Source: Methylotenera sp.
GTDB lineage: Bacteria > Pseudomonadota > Gammaproteobacteria > Burkholderiales > Methylophilaceae
Assembly (NCBI RefSeq): GCF_029946165.1
Contig: NZ_JAQSDZ010000006.1
Span: 62,001-126,000 of the forward strand
Direction: 5' to 3'
DNA: 64,000 nt
Made by a program: the position numbers and the translations under genes. This document shows, piece by piece, positions 47,771-58,089 of this stretch (positions are counted from its first letter, which is position 1; the number at the start of each line of letters is the position of its first letter). The notes beneath the pieces are model-generated. The model was not told where the DNA came from. It ran no database searches and saw only the letters and a program-made list of their open reading frames with translations.

Positions 47771-49279
47771 TTAACTCCCTGCTTTCGGTGCCGCATCTAT
47801 ATTCGAGTCTAACCCTGCTTGAACTAATTCAGCCGCACGTAGCACTGCCTTGGCCTTGTTCTGCGTTTCTTCCCATTCCGAGAGTGGCACGGAATCTGCA
47901 ACAATGCCAGCACCTGCTTGCACGTAGAGCATATTGTTTTTAATCACACCAGTTCTAATGGCAATTGCCACATCCATATCCCCGTTGAAGCCTAAGTAGC
48001 CCACCGCACCTGCGTAAATGCCACGTTTGCTTGGTTCTAGCTCATCAATGATTTCCATCGCGCGGACTTTTGGCGCGCCGCTTACCGTACCTGCGGGGAA
48101 GGTTGCTTTAATCACATCAATCGCGTCCATACCAGCTTTGAGTTTGCCTTCCACATTGCTGACGATATGCATCACGTGTGAATAGCGCTCAATCATCATA
48201 TTATCGGTAACTTTTACACTACCAGTTTGTGCGACGCGACCAACATCATTACGGCCTAAATCCATCAGTTGTACATGCTCTGCACGCTCTTTAGGGTCTG
48301 CTAATAACTCCACTGCCAGCGCCAAATCTTGCTCGCGGGTTTTGCCGCGTGGGCGCGTACCTGCAATCGGTCTTGCCGTCACAGTACCATTTTCTAAGCG
48401 CACTAAAATCTCAGGTGATGCGCCGACCACATGGTGATCGCCCATATCGTAATAGAACATATAAGGTGATGGATTTAAGCTGCGTAAGGCGCGATACAAA
48501 CTTAATGGTGGCGCTGTGAATTTTTGCGACATACGTTGCGACAAAACAACCTGCATAATGTCGCCATCTAAAATGTATTGTTGGGCTTTTTTAACCGCGG
48601 CTTTGAAATTATCTTCACCAAACTCTGAAACGGCTACTGAAGATTCTGATGGGCTAGATTGTGGAATCGTTGCATTTTTACGTAACATTTTGGCTAGCTC
48701 ATTTAAGCGATTTAGCGCTGTCTCGTAAGCGTTGGCTTGGTCTGTGTTAGCATAAACTATGAAATATAGCTTGCTGCTTAGGTTATCAACAACAGCAATT
48801 TCTTCTGACACCATGAGCAATACGTCAGGCACGTTAATCGCATCGGGCTTTTGTACGCCAGCTAAACGTTTTTCAATATAGCGCACGGTTTCATAGCCAA
48901 AATAACCAGCTAAACCACCAGTAAAACGCGGCAAACCTTCATAAGGCGGCGTTTTGTAGCGTGCTTGAAAGCTTTTAACAAAGTCTAATGGATTGGTGTT
49001 TTCTACAGTTTCAACAACGACATTATTTTCAAGCACTTGTACTTGATTATCGTACGCTATGATACGTGTTTTGGCAGGCAAGCCAATAATTGAGTAGCGA
49101 CCAAAGCGCTCACCACCTTGTACGGACTCAAGCAGGTATGAAAAAGGTTGATTGGCTAATTTTAGATACAGTGACAAAGGCGTATCTAAATCGGCAAAGG
49201 TTTCCAGCACTAGCGGGATGCGGTTAAATCCTTTTGCTGCTAGAGCATCGAATTCTGTTTTATTAATTGTGGTAAACAT
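47771..49279 (-). CDS. trpE: anthranilate synthase component I
   Basis: 502 residues. Converts chorismate plus ammonia to anthranilate. N-terminal [19 protein letters not shown] contains the tryptophan-feedback LLES element; catalytic domain has [66 protein letters not shown] and [22 protein letters not shown]. Begins 185 bases after gph; that gap has no gene and no obvious leader peptide with tandem Trp codons. Confidence 0.98.
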   Translation of the reverse strand: MFTTINKTEFDALAAKGFNRIPLVLETFADLDTPLSLYLKLANQPFSYLLESVQGGERFGRYSIIGLPAKTRIIAYDNQVQVLENNVVVETVENTNPLDFVKSFQARYKTPPYEGLPRFTGGLAGYFGYETVRYIEKRLAGVQKPDAINVPDVLLMVSEEIAVVDNLSSKLYFIVYANTDQANAYETALNRLNELAKMLRKNATIPQSSPSESSVAVSEFGEDNFKAAVKKAQQYILDGDIMQVVLSQRMSQKFTAPPLSLYRALRSLNPSPYMFYYDMGDHHVVGASPEILVRLENGTVTARPIAGTRPRGKTREQDLALAVELLADPKERAEHVQLMDLGRNDVGRVAQTGSVKVTDNMMIERYSHVMHIVSNVEGKLKAGMDAIDVIKATFPAGTVSGAPKVRAMEIIDELEPSKRGIYAGAVGYLGFNGDMDVAIAIRTGVIKNNMLYVQAGAGIVADSVPLSEWEETQNKAKAVLRAAELVQAGLDSNIDAAPKAGS

Positions 49280-49464
49280 GATGTAAAAATCTTTCTAATA
49301 ATTTTCTAGTATTTGCGGCTGCACTTTTGCGGTATAACTCGACCGCATTGGCTACACGCCTGTTGGTTGCTGGCAAGGTCGGCTCAGCTTCGCCAAGAGC
49401 CACGCCAGCTTAGAAAAGTATTATTAAAATTCATCATATTCACTTAATTCTGTTCGTAAAGTTA

Positions 49465-50157
49465 TTAAAGCAAAACTGTAATTAAATTCTTTGAGACCAA
49501 TTCAGTTAAATTCTCAATCATTGCATCGACTTTAGACTCATCAATCGACCGTCCCTGATTATAACCGTAAGGCACGGTAACAATAAAGCAACCCGCAGCG
49601 TGTGCCGCTGTAATGTCCGTATCTGAATCACCGACTAACATCGCCTCAAAAGTATGAATATCTAGCTTTTCACAAATGTGCTGCAACTGCATAGGGTCAG
49701 GCTTCTTTTTTGGCAAACTATCACCAGACACCACAATCTCGAAAAATTCTGCCAAACCACTTTTATGCAACAAAGGCAAAGTGAATTTTTCTGGCTTATT
49801 GGTTACACAAGCCAGCTTCAAACCTTTGTTACGCAAGGCTTGTAAGCCTTCTACAACACCGTCATACGGCTTACTATCACTTACATTATTTGCGTAATGA
49901 GAGAAAAACGAACTCTCAGCTTGAGCAAATAACGCGGTATCAGGCTCATCGTTCAAGCGAGTAATGTGCAACTGACTATTCAAGCAGCGCTTAATCAGCA
50001 CTGCCGCGCCTTCACCAATATAACTTTCAACCTGCTTCTCGGGCAACACTGGCAAATTCAAATCAGCCAGCATTAAGTTGATTGCGGATGCGATTTCTGG
50101 CGCGCTGTCTACCAAAGTGCCGTCAAGATCCAGCATGACGGCTTTTACTCTAAACAT
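49465..50157 (-). CDS. gph: phosphoglycolate phosphatase
   Basis: 230-residue HAD hydrolase. Motif I VMLDLDGTLVDSAPEIASA, motif II CVTNKP, motif III KKKPDP and motif IV VGDSDTDITAAHAAG. Removes phosphate from 2-phosphoglycolate formed in DNA repair or photorespiration-like side reactions. In the order rpe–gph–trpE typical of beta- and gammaproteobacteria, which supports the specific name over a generic HAD call. Confidence 0.92.
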   Translation of the reverse strand: MFRVKAVMLDLDGTLVDSAPEIASAINLMLADLNLPVLPEKQVESYIGEGAAVLIKRCLNSQLHITRLNDEPDTALFAQAESSFFSHYANNVSDSKPYDGVVEGLQALRNKGLKLACVTNKPEKFTLPLLHKSGLAEFFEIVVSGDSLPKKKPDPMQLQHICEKLDIHTFEAMLVGDSDTDITAAHAAGCFIVTVPYGYNQGRSIDESKVDAMIENLTELVSKNLITVLL

Positions 50158-50193
50158 GAACAGTCGACTTAAATGCTAAAGATAATTGAGCTT

Positions 50194-50901
50194 TTAAACA
50201 GTTGCCAATGCAGCACGCATTTCGCCAACTACCGTGTTATAGCGGTTTTTATCAGCGTCGTTACCTTTAGTGAAAATCGCGCTACCAGCTACAAATGTGT
50301 CAGCACCTGCACGAGCGATTTCAGCAATGTTTTGCGCATTAACGCCACCATCAACTTCTAACCAAATTTGACGGCCTGTTTTCTCGTAGTAAGCATCAAT
50401 CTTAGCGCGAGCCAATTTCAATTTTTCCAATGTTTCTGGAATAAATTTTTGACCACCAAAGCCAGGGTTAACTGACATCAATAAAATCATATCGACTTTA
50501 TCCATCACGTGATCTAAGTAGCTTAATGAAGTCGCTGGGTTAAATACCAAGCCAGATTTACAGCCTAAATCACGCACCATAGCAAGGCTGCGGTCGATAT
50601 GCTCAGAAGCTTCTGGATGGAAAGTAATGATGTTCGCGCCTGCTTTTGCAAAGTCAGGAATAATACGATCCACTGGTTTTACCATTAAATGCACGTCAAT
50701 CAGCGCGCCAGCTTTTTGTGAAATTTCACGAATCGCATCACAAACTAAAGGGCCAATCGTCAAGTTAGGCACGTAGTGGTTATCCATCACATCAAAATGC
50801 ACTAAATCTGTACCTGATGTAATTACATCATCGATTTCTTGGCCTAATTTAGCAAAGTTTGCAGAAAGAATACTAGGGGCAATTCTAAAAGTTTTATCCA
50901 T
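50194..50901 (-). CDS. rpe: ribulose-phosphate 3-epimerase
   Basis: About 235 residues. Interconverts ribulose 5-phosphate and xylulose 5-phosphate. TIM-barrel motifs: [35 protein letters not shown] (metal His and catalytic Asp), [47 protein letters not shown] and [11 protein letters not shown]. The ORF track starts at an upstream TTG; ATG 50901 gives the standard [12 protein letters not shown]. First gene of the rpe–gph–trp run; divergent from hemA. Confidence 0.97.
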   Translation of the reverse strand: MDKTFRIAPSILSANFAKLGQEIDDVITSGTDLVHFDVMDNHYVPNLTIGPLVCDAIREISQKAGALIDVHLMVKPVDRIIPDFAKAGANIITFHPEASEHIDRSLAMVRDLGCKSGLVFNPATSLSYLDHVMDKVDMILLMSVNPGFGGQKFIPETLEKLKLARAKIDAYYEKTGRQIWLEVDGGVNAQNIAEIARAGADTFVAGSAIFTKGNDADKNRYNTVVGEMRAALATV

Positions 50902-51018
50902 GACGAAAATCCAAAAGTCCAAAAAATTAAGTAATAAGTCGTTATTTTAACGCCATTTTGCACTTTTTGGATATGTGCCTTGCTTAACATAAGCCAATAC
51001 ATCAAAATTACGGCTTTA

Positions 51019-51163
51019 AGGATGCTTGTATGAATACAGGTTTCTATATTAGACAAGGCGCAAGTGAAAAATAATGACGCAGCATATGGATGTATATGTA
51101 AGGAATTATTTTTAATGAGCAACGCAGTATAATAACGAAAAATGTATTGATACAAGCATACTT
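51019..51163. repeat. 145-bp palindromic MITE-like element ending at the hemA start codon
   Basis: Left end AAGGATGCTTGTATGAATACA (51019–51039) and right end TGTATTGATACAAGCATACTT (51143–51163) are 21-bp inverted repeats with two mismatches. Inside, GAAAAATAATGACGC and ATTATTTTTAATGAGC form a further weaker stem, so almost the whole element can fold. A perfect TATAAT lies at 51128, pointing at hemA. The last base of the element touches the hemA ATG, and no ribosome binding site of the usual type precedes that ATG. Confidence 0.78.
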
Positions 51164-52423
51164 ATGCAGCTATATGTAATCGGCGTTAACCACACGACCG
51201 CACCCGTCCAGATTCGAGAAAATGTCGCTTTCAACAGCGAACATCTAGGTAGCGCCTTGCGCGAACTCACCTCGCACGATGCGACTGAAGCGGCAATTCT
51301 ATCAACCTGCAACCGCACTGAACTCTATTGCAGCGCAGAAAATCCTGAAAAACCACTGCAATGGCTGTCGCACTATCATAAGCTAGATACAAGCAGCATT
51401 CAGCCTTACATTTACACCTTACCCAATGACGAAGCCGTAAAACACGCCTTTAGAGTAGCTTCTGGCCTAGATAGCATGGTGTTAGGCGAAGCACAAATTT
51501 TGGGGCAATTTAAGCAGTCCGTTAAAATCGCTCAAGATGCAGGCACTTTAGGCACCTTGCTACATAAATTATTTCAACGCACTTTTGAAGTGGCAAAAGA
51601 GGTGCGCACCAACACAGACATTGGCGCAAACTCTATTTCAATGTCCGCAGCTGCGGTCAAGTTGGGGCAACGTATTTTTGGCGACATCAGCCAGCAAAAA
51701 GTGTTGTTTATTGGCGCAGGTGAAATGATAGAACTATGCGCTGACCATTTTGCCGCACAAAAACCTAAAAGCATCATGGTGGCTAACCGTACCCTAGAAC
51801 GTGGCACCGCCTTAGCAGAAAAAATCTCTTTGCAAGGCGTTAAGGCGCAGGCGATTCTGCTAAACGACCTACCAGAACGCTTTGCCGAATTTGATATTGT
51901 GATTACCAGTACTGCAAGCCAATTGCCAATTGTAGGCTTAGGCATGGTCGAAAGTGCCATTAAAGCCCGTCGCCATCGCCCGATTTTTATGGTCGATTTA
52001 GCCGTACCGCGCGACATTGAAGCTGAGGTTGCGCAACTTGATGACGTATTTTTATATACCGTTGATGACCTAGCGCAAGTGGTGACCGATGGCATGGCGA
52101 ACCGCCAAGAAGCGGCTGTAGATGCTGAAGTAATTGTGACCGCGCGTGTTGAAAATTTCATGCAGTGGATGAAAAAGCGTGATGCCATACCAACCATCAA
52201 AGCCTTACGCGACCAAGCGGAAGCCACTCGCCAAATGGAGTTAGAAAAAGCGCTCAGGCTGATTCAGAAAGGTGAAAGTGCTGAAAAAGTATTGGAAGCA
52301 TTAAGTAATGCGCTGACTAACAAATTCTTACACGCACCTAGCCATGCTTTAAATCGAGCACATGGTGAAGAACATGCCAAGCTGGAAGATGTCATTAAAC
52401 AGCTGTATTTAACCAAAAATTAG
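51164..52423 (+). CDS. hemA: glutamyl-tRNA reductase
   Basis: 419 residues. Reduces glutamyl-tRNA(Glu) to glutamate-1-semialdehyde, the first step of C5 tetrapyrrole synthesis. [13 protein letters not shown] at the start, catalytic Cys in [29 protein letters not shown], the NADPH domain [18 protein letters not shown] and VANRTLERG, and a C-terminal dimerisation helix region. Followed 34 bases later by prfA, the classic hemA–prfA–prmC order. Expression signals appear to come from the palindromic element that adjoins its start codon. Confidence 0.98.
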   Translation: MQLYVIGVNHTTAPVQIRENVAFNSEHLGSALRELTSHDATEAAILSTCNRTELYCSAENPEKPLQWLSHYHKLDTSSIQPYIYTLPNDEAVKHAFRVASGLDSMVLGEAQILGQFKQSVKIAQDAGTLGTLLHKLFQRTFEVAKEVRTNTDIGANSISMSAAAVKLGQRIFGDISQQKVLFIGAGEMIELCADHFAAQKPKSIMVANRTLERGTALAEKISLQGVKAQAILLNDLPERFAEFDIVITSTASQLPIVGLGMVESAIKARRHRPIFMVDLAVPRDIEAEVAQLDDVFLYTVDDLAQVVTDGMANRQEAAVDAEVIVTARVENFMQWMKKRDAIPTIKALRDQAEATRQMELEKALRLIQKGESAEKVLEALSNALTNKFLHAPSHALNRAHGEEHAKLEDVIKQLYLTKN

Positions 52424-52457
52424 TAAAATTAAAGTAATTCTCTAAAAGAGCCCCCGT

Positions 52458-53540
52458 ATGAAACCAAGCATGATGAGAAAGCTCGCTACCTTAAGCGAGC
52501 GCCTAGAAGAAATTAACCGCCTAATGAGCAGTGAAGGTGTGACCAATAATATGGACACCTACAGAAAGCTCAACCAAGAACACGCTGAAATTACGCCGAT
52601 TGTTGAGCAATATCACGCTTTTGTTCAAGCTGAAGCCGACATTAAAGAAGCGCAATCGATGTTGAGCGATCCTGACATGAAAGAGTTTGCGCAAGAAGAA
52701 ATTGAAAATGGTAAGGCCAAACTTGAGGCCGTAGAAAGCGCACTGCAAATTTTACTGTTACCAAAAGACCCGAATGATGAAAAAAATATCATTTTAGAAA
52801 TTCGTGCAGGTACGGGTGGTGACGAATCTGGCTTATTTGCGGGCGATTTATTCCGCATGTACAGCCGCTATGCGGAAAAACAAAAATGGAAAGTAGAAGT
52901 GCTTTCTGCCAACGAAGGCGAAGTCGGCGGCTACAAAGAAATCATTGCCAAAATTGAAGGCTATGGCGCGTACTCTAAAATGAAATTTGAATCAGGCGGG
53001 CATCGTGTTCAAAGGGTTCCTGATACTGAAACGCAAGGCCGCATTCACACCAGCGCTTGCACTGTAGCGATTTTGCCAGAAGTCGACGAAGTGAGCGATG
53101 TGGTGATTAACCCTGCCGATATTCGTCTAGATACTTTCCGTGCATCTGGCGCGGGCGGACAACACATTAACAAAACCGACTCTGCCGTGCGCATTACGCA
53201 CTTTCCTACAGGTATTGTGGTGGAATGCCAGGACGGCCGAAGCCAGCACAGCAATAAAGCACAAGCCATGATGGTGCTAGCCGCAAGAATTAAAGCCAAA
53301 CAAGTAGATGAGCAAAATAGCAAAATCGCCAGCGAGCGCCGCAACTTAATTGGCTCTGGCGACCGCTCAGAACGCATTCGCACCTACAACTACCCGCAAG
53401 GCCGCATCACCGACCACCGCATTAACTTAACTCTGTACAAAATTGACGCGATTACAGAAGGCGATATGGATGAATTGATTGGTGCGCTCGCGACTGAGCA
53501 TCAGGCTGATTTGTTGGCGACTTTGGGTGATGATAATTGA
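52458..53540 (+). CDS. prfA: peptide chain release factor 1
   Basis: 360 residues. Recognises UAA and UAG stop codons. Codon-reading loop includes [15 protein letters not shown] (the PxT region); the peptidyl-hydrolysis GGQ lies in [17 protein letters not shown], followed by [15 protein letters not shown] and [22 protein letters not shown] Gln is the methylation target of PrmC, whose gene follows after an inserted stretch of about 1.1 kb. Confidence 0.98.
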   Translation: MKPSMMRKLATLSERLEEINRLMSSEGVTNNMDTYRKLNQEHAEITPIVEQYHAFVQAEADIKEAQSMLSDPDMKEFAQEEIENGKAKLEAVESALQILLLPKDPNDEKNIILEIRAGTGGDESGLFAGDLFRMYSRYAEKQKWKVEVLSANEGEVGGYKEIIAKIEGYGAYSKMKFESGGHRVQRVPDTETQGRIHTSACTVAILPEVDEVSDVVINPADIRLDTFRASGAGGQHINKTDSAVRITHFPTGIVVECQDGRSQHSNKAQAMMVLAARIKAKQVDEQNSKIASERRNLIGSGDRSERIRTYNYPQGRITDHRINLTLYKIDAITEGDMDELIGALATEHQADLLATLGDDN

Positions 53541-53662
53541 TTTTTTTAAAATTGATCGTCTGATTTCATTAAACTCCTTTCCTGTTTCTTCATAAAATTA
53601 ATAACATATCAATAATACGCTTACAGAAGCGGAAGTAACTTTTGCTCGGACTAATAAACCTT

Positions 53663-54358
53663 ATGACTAAACAAAATATCATCATACTTACAGCCACAAT
53701 TACGCCACCTCTTGATGCACCAAACTTAGCAAGAATTGACCCAGAACTTCGCCTAAAGGATTACACACAAGCATTAGAGTTTTACCTAGATTGTTTATCC
53801 AAAAAAATAATTACAGGCATTGTTTTTTGTGACAATTCAGCATCAGATATATCCAACTTACAATTAATATGTAATCAACACGAAATGAGTGAAAGTATAG
53901 AACTACTCTCTTTTAATGGCTTAGACTATCCGTTAAATTATGGAAGAGGATATGGTGAGTTTAAATTAATTGATTATGTGATGACAAAATCTATTCTCAT
54001 TAATCAGCTCCCTGAAAATGCAAATATATGGAAAGTAACTGGGCGTTATATACTTAACAATCTAAACTCTATGATCAAAAGCATTCCGAAAAAATGTGAT
54101 TTTTACAGTAATTGTCGTAACTTTCCCACTTACTGGATTGACTTATATTTACTTTGCTGGAATAAAAGATCATATGGTGAAATCATCAATAATATTTACA
54201 CTCAACTTAATGAAAAAGGTGATGGTAGAGTTGCAGAGCAATATTTCCGAGAAATTTTAGATAATAAAAAATATAAATCAAAAATTCACAAACGCTTCAA
54301 ATGCACACCAGAGTTAATCGGTGTTAGGGGTTTTATGGTCGAGGTTATAAAGACATGA
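53663..54358 (+). CDS. hypothetical protein, possibly glycosyltransferase-like
   Basis: About 231 residues from ATG 53663 (the track's first codon is a TTG). Starts KQNIIILTATITPPLDAPNLARIDPELRLKDY, then FYLDCLSKKIITGIVFCDNS and NYGRGYGEFKLIDYVM, and later WKVTGRYILNNL. This order (strand, Asp-rich loop, GRGYGE, KVTGRY) is like uncharacterised surface-polysaccharide proteins of GT-A type, but no DxD is clear. The DNA is much richer in A and T than prfA and prmC, suggesting horizontal transfer. It interrupts the otherwise conserved prfA–prmC pair. Confidence 0.65.
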   Translation: MTKQNIIILTATITPPLDAPNLARIDPELRLKDYTQALEFYLDCLSKKIITGIVFCDNSASDISNLQLICNQHEMSESIELLSFNGLDYPLNYGRGYGEFKLIDYVMTKSILINQLPENANIWKVTGRYILNNLNSMIKSIPKKCDFYSNCRNFPTYWIDLYLLCWNKRSYGEIINNIYTQLNEKGDGRVAEQYFREILDNKKYKSKIHKRFKCTPELIGVRGFMVEVIKT

Positions 54359-54452
54359 ATTACAAACTGATCATGAGAAAGTTGGCTAATAAAATGATGC
54401 CTTGGGTTTGGATCTGAACTGAGGCAGGGTATGAAAATGCTCAAGCTAGCTT

Positions 54453-54600
54453 AGGTTGGGCTGAAGTATGAAGCCCAACGTTAATTGAAGCCTCTCAAAC
54501 GTTGGGTTACGCTACGCTAACCCAACCTACAACACCTAAGTCAGGTAGGGTGGGCAAAATGCTTTATCTTGCCCACGCTGAAACAGCGTAAAACCGCGTG
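54453..54600. repeat. cluster of palindromic intergenic repeats before prmC
   Basis: Three palindromes in a row: TTGGGCT…AGCCCAA joined to CCCAACGTT…AACGTTGGG, then GTTGGGTTA-CGCTACGC-TAACCCAAC, then GTGGGCAA…TTGCCCAC. The second and third look like widespread GTTGGGTT and GTAGGGTGGGC intergenic repeats known to me from several proteobacteria. Fills most of the 344-base gap after the inserted gene. Confidence 0.75.
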
Positions 54601-54702
54601 TGCAACAATTTGAACACCCTACAAAACCTGATATTTCACGCTGTCATTCTCGCCGAACGGTGACGATTGAGAAACTTACGCCAACTGTTATCATCACACC
54701 TA

Positions 54703-55644
54703 ATGACCAACACACAATCTATCAAAACCATTCTTACGTCTGCTGCAGCTCAACTTAACAATGATGAAGCTACGTTAGAGGCGCAATTGCTTTTGCAACA
54801 CGTGCTGAATGTAAATCGTGCGTGGCTCATTTCACATGCAAATGATTCCATGCAAGCCAATAGCCACGAGGCATTTGAGTTATTACTTAATAGACGGCTA
54901 AAGGGCGAGCCTATTGCTTATATTTTAGGCGTTCGTGAGTTTTACGGTTTAGATTTATTGGTGACACCTGACACCTTGATTCCAAGGCCTGATACTGAAA
55001 CGCTGGTAGAAGCGGCTTTAGCAAAAATCGCTAACCCGTCATTCCGACGCAGGTCGGAATCTAGTGACGTTAAGCCGCCCCCCTCACCCCAACCCTCTCC
55101 CGCCAGCGGGCGAGGGAGCTTTACCGTACTTGACCTTGGCACAGGCACTGGTGCTATCGCCCTAGCGATTGCCAAAAGCCGTCCGCAAGCTTTTGTAACA
55201 GCGGTAGATGCCTCCAAAGCAGCCTTAGAAATCGCCAAAAAAAATGCACAAAACTTAAACATTACGAACATAGAATTTGTTTTAAGTAACTGGTTTGATG
55301 AATTAGAAAATTCCACGTTTGACATGATTGTGAGCAACCCACCTTATATTGAAGAAAATGACGTGCATCTTAGCCAAGGCGATTTACGTTTTGAGCCTAT
55401 CAGCGCATTAGCTTCTGGCGCGGATGGTTTGGATGATATTCGCAAAATCATCGATAACTGTTTGATTTACCTAAAGCCGCAAGGTTGGTTGATGTTGGAA
55501 CATGGCTTTAATCAGGCGTTACAGGTTGCAGACTTAATGGCAGGCGCGGGTTTAACTAACATTGAAACGATTAAAGATTTAGGTAACAATGACCGCGTGA
55601 CTATTGGTAAAAATCCTTTGATTGTTAGTACGCATTGGGATTAA
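54703..55644 (+). CDS. prmC: release factor glutamine methyltransferase (with repeat-derived insert)
   Basis: About 313 residues from ATG 54703; E. coli PrmC has 277. N-terminal helical domain (EAQLLLQHVLNVNRAWLISH; LLNRRLKGEPIAYILGVREFYGLDLLVTPDTLIPRPDTE) and the SAM-dependent domain with motif I VLDLGTGTGAIALAIA and catalytic NPPY (IVSNPPYIEEND). Between them, at about residues 111–138, sits SFRRRSESSDVKPPPSPQPS…RGS, encoded by two intergenic-type repeats inserted in frame. Methylates the GGQ glutamine of release factors. Motifs on both sides are intact, so the enzyme is probably still functional. Confidence 0.93.
   Translation: MTNTQSIKTILTSAAAQLNNDEATLEAQLLLQHVLNVNRAWLISHANDSMQANSHEAFELLLNRRLKGEPIAYILGVREFYGLDLLVTPDTLIPRPDTETLVEAALAKIANPSFRRRSESSDVKPPPSPQPSPASGRGSFTVLDLGTGTGAIALAIAKSRPQAFVTAVDASKAALEIAKKNAQNLNITNIEFVLSNWFDELENSTFDMIVSNPPYIEENDVHLSQGDLRFEPISALASGADGLDDIRKIIDNCLIYLKPQGWLMLEHGFNQALQVADLMAGAGLTNIETIKDLGNNDRVTIGKNPLIVSTHWD
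55037..55060. repeat. dRS3-like palindrome inside prmC
   Basis: CGTCATTCCGAC-GCAG-GTCGGAAT, the same unit as in the intergenic regions at 46.1 and 59.4 kb, here read as the residues PSFRRRSES. Confidence 0.85.
55078..55118. repeat. CCCTCACCCC-type repeat inside prmC
   Basis: CCCTCACCCCAACCCTCTCC followed by CGCCAGCGGGCGAGGGAG, with an internal CCCGC/GCGGG stem; translated as PPSPQPSPASGRGS. Same family as the repeats at 44602–44702. I recall this peptide as a frequent repeat-derived insertion in annotated bacterial proteins. Confidence 0.82.
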
Positions 55645-55660
55645 CAATGTAACAAAACCC

Positions 55661-56191
55661 TTAATAAAGGTTTTTCAGTTTTACATAATTATCTGCGGAG
55701 GCTTTTAAACCTGTTATTTCATCTTGCGTTAAAGCGCGTATTTTCTTTGCTGGGCGGCCGATATATAAATGGCCGCTTTCTAGCACTTTGCCTTCTGGCA
55801 CTAAACTGCCTGCGGCGAGCAACACTTGTTTTTGCACCACGGCTTTATCCATCACAATACTGCCCATGCCGATTAAACATTCATCTTCAATCGTGCAGCC
55901 ATGCAAAATAACCGTGTGCCCAATGGTGACGTTATCGCCAATAATGAGCGGCGAACCTTGTGGGTCTTCGCTAGATTTATGGTTTACATGCAGCATGCTT
56001 AAATCTTGAATATTGGTATTTCTGCCAATGTGAATAAAATTCACGTCACCCCTTATCACCGTGCTTGGCCACACTGAGCTATCTTCGCCGATGCTCACTT
56101 CACCAATAATGATAGCGGATTCGTGTACGTAAGTACTGTCTGCCAATTGCGGTGTTTTATTCTGGAAAGTTTGAATGTTTTTGCGTTGCAT
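55661..56191 (-). CDS. gamma-class carbonic anhydrase family protein
   Basis: About 176 residues of left-handed beta-helix hexapeptide repeats (AIIIGEVSIGEDSSVWPSTVIRGDVNFIHIGRNTNIQDLSMLHVNH). Metal-site histidines are in MLHVNH and IGHTVILHGC. ATG 56191 has an AGAGG ribosome binding site; a GTG two codons earlier is the track start. Members of the YrdA/PaaY group may hydrate CO2 or act in thioester metabolism; which applies is not clear. Converges on prmC. Confidence 0.87.
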   Translation of the reverse strand: MQRKNIQTFQNKTPQLADSTYVHESAIIIGEVSIGEDSSVWPSTVIRGDVNFIHIGRNTNIQDLSMLHVNHKSSEDPQGSPLIIGDNVTIGHTVILHGCTIEDECLIGMGSIVMDKAVVQKQVLLAAGSLVPEGKVLESGHLYIGRPAKKIRALTQDEITGLKASADNYVKLKNLY

Positions 56192-56307
56192 TTTCACACC
56201 TCTTTGTTGCGGGCCGTTTTTTTACAAGCCAGCTTCCTTCAAGTTAAAATCACACTATCAAGTATGACTAACAGCCGTATTTAATTTACACATAGTATAA
56301 TCACAAA

Positions 56308-57480
56308 ATGACTGAAAATAACCCTGTTGGCAACAACTCTGTAGGCTCTGACTTTGTTGGAATAGTTGCCCCACAAACCGCACACTTCAACTCACCGCTT
56401 ACGCTAAAAAGTGGCGCAGTGTTGCCTCAATTCGACCTTGTATATGAAACTTACGGAACGCTGAATGCAGATAAATCCAATGCGGTTTTAATCTGCCATG
56501 CGCTTTCTGGCACGCATCACGTTGCTGGGAAATATACTGAAAATGATAAATACGCAGGCTGGTGGGACAATTTAGTTGGCCCGAACAAGCCTTTAGACAC
56601 GAATAAATTCTTCGTCATTGGGCTCAACAACCTTGGCGGCTGTCACGGCAGCACTGGGCCAGTTAGCATCAATCCTGAGACCAATCAACAATGGGGATCG
56701 CAATTTCCTATTGTGACCGTTGAGGATTGGGTTAAATCTCAAGCTTTATTAGCCGACCACTTAGGCATTGCGCAACTCGCCGCGGTTATTGGCGGCAGCC
56801 TTGGTGGTATGCAAGCCCTGCAATGGACAATTGCTTATCCAGAGCGCGTTCGCCATGCTTTGGTCATCGCCTCTGCGCCTAACCTCACCGCACAAAACAT
56901 AGCATTTAACGAAGTGGCTCGCCAAGCCATTATTACCGACCCCGAATTTCATGGTGGCGATTATTACGCACACCATGTATTGCCTCGCCGTGGCTTACGC
57001 ATCGCGCGCATGCTAGGCCACATTACCTATTTAAGTGACGATGCAATGGGCGCTAAATTTGGTCGTAAACTTAAAGGCGACATTAAATACAGTTTTGATG
57101 CTGAATTTGAAATGGAATCGTACCTGCGTTATCAAGGCGATAAGTTTGCGGGTGAGTTTGATGCAAACACTTATTTGCGCATGACGCGAGCTTTAGATTA
57201 TTACGACCCTGCGCTCAATTTCGATGGTGATTTAAGTACAGCTTTAAACAAAGTCACTGCAAAATTTCTAGTGGTTTCTTTTACCAGTGATTGGCGCTTT
57301 TCACCTGCGCGCTCACGCGAAATTGTAAAAGCATTGCTCGACAACGAACGTACCGTAAGTTATGCAGAAGTCACTGCTGCGCATGGCCATGATGCATTCT
57401 TAATGCGAGATGTGCACTACCACAACATTTTGCGCGCCTATTTAAATAGTATTGAAGTTGGTATTCATCATGCAAAATAA
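56308..57480 (+). CDS. metX: homoserine O-acyltransferase
   Basis: 390-residue alpha/beta hydrolase-fold enzyme that acylates homoserine for methionine synthesis. Motifs: [45 protein letters not shown], nucleophile Ser in [15 protein letters not shown], and catalytic Asp/His towards the end ([18 protein letters not shown]). Members of this group use acetyl- or succinyl-CoA; several beta- and gammaproteobacterial MetX paired with MetW use succinyl-CoA, so the donor is left open. Overlaps metW by 11 bases. Confidence 0.95.
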   Translation: MTENNPVGNNSVGSDFVGIVAPQTAHFNSPLTLKSGAVLPQFDLVYETYGTLNADKSNAVLICHALSGTHHVAGKYTENDKYAGWWDNLVGPNKPLDTNKFFVIGLNNLGGCHGSTGPVSINPETNQQWGSQFPIVTVEDWVKSQALLADHLGIAQLAAVIGGSLGGMQALQWTIAYPERVRHALVIASAPNLTAQNIAFNEVARQAIITDPEFHGGDYYAHHVLPRRGLRIARMLGHITYLSDDAMGAKFGRKLKGDIKYSFDAEFEMESYLRYQGDKFAGEFDANTYLRMTRALDYYDPALNFDGDLSTALNKVTAKFLVVSFTSDWRFSPARSREIVKALLDNERTVSYAEVTAAHGHDAFLMRDVHYHNILRAYLNSIEVGIHHAK

Positions 57481-58087
57481 TGTAAATATTACAAATTCAA
57501 CGCAAGAATTCAGGCAAGACTTTGCAATTATCTCTGGTTGGGTAAAATTTGGCTCAAAAGTACTCGATTTAGGTTGTGGCGATGGCGCATTATTGCAATT
57601 TTTACGCAGCGGCTTAGAAGTAAAAGGCTATGGCGTAGAAAAAGATGATGCTAACTGGATTGCGTGTATGAATAATGGCGTAAATGTTATTCAAATGGAC
57701 TTAGAAGACGGTTTATCAGGCTTTGAAGATCAATCGTTTGATACTGTTATCCTCTCGCAAACACTGCAAGCCATGCATAATACAGAAAGAATCGTGCTTG
57801 AAATGTTGCGCGTTGGTTGCGAAGTGATTGTCACTTTTCCTAACTTTGGCTATTGGCGCAATCGCATACAAATTCTCTCGGGCAATATGCCAGTGTCTAA
57901 AATACTGCCATACCAGTGGTTTGATACACCTAATGTGCACCTTTGTACAATTAATGACTTTGACGAATTTTGTAAAAATCACAAAATTTCAGTGCTTGAA
58001 CGCAAAGTAATTACCGACGGTAATCAAATTGATTTTATGCCTAACTTTTTGGGCAATTTGGCTATTTATCGCTTGAAAGCTAATTAA
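57470..58087 (+). CDS. metW: methionine biosynthesis protein MetW
   Basis: About 205 residues with a SAM-methyltransferase-like fold ([63 protein letters not shown]). MetW partners MetX; its exact activity is debated. ATG 57470 lies within the end of metX; the track start at 57452 is an in-frame TTG. AmpG-type transporter follows 2 bases after the stop. Confidence 0.94.
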   Translation: MQNNVNITNSTQEFRQDFAIISGWVKFGSKVLDLGCGDGALLQFLRSGLEVKGYGVEKDDANWIACMNNGVNVIQMDLEDGLSGFEDQSFDTVILSQTLQAMHNTERIVLEMLRVGCEVIVTFPNFGYWRNRIQILSGNMPVSKILPYQWFDTPNVHLCTINDFDEFCKNHKISVLERKVITDGNQIDFMPNFLGNLAIYRLKAN

Positions 58088-58089
58088 TA

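Noticed and set aside
49280-49464. trp attenuator with leader peptide ahead of trpE
   Set aside because: No short ORF with tandem Trp codons and no terminator/antiterminator pair could be seen.
50844-51155. 103-aa ORF across the rpe–hemA gap
   Set aside because: It runs through the palindromic element and into rpe in another frame; explained by those features.
55033-55120. prmC as a pseudogene because of the odd PSPQPSP insert
   Set aside because: Frame is kept and motif I, NPPY and the N-terminal domain are intact on both sides.
54942-55337. 131-aa minus-strand ORF inside prmC
   Set aside because: Antisense shadow of prmC; its PRPLAGEGWGEGGG part is only the reverse reading of the inserted repeat.
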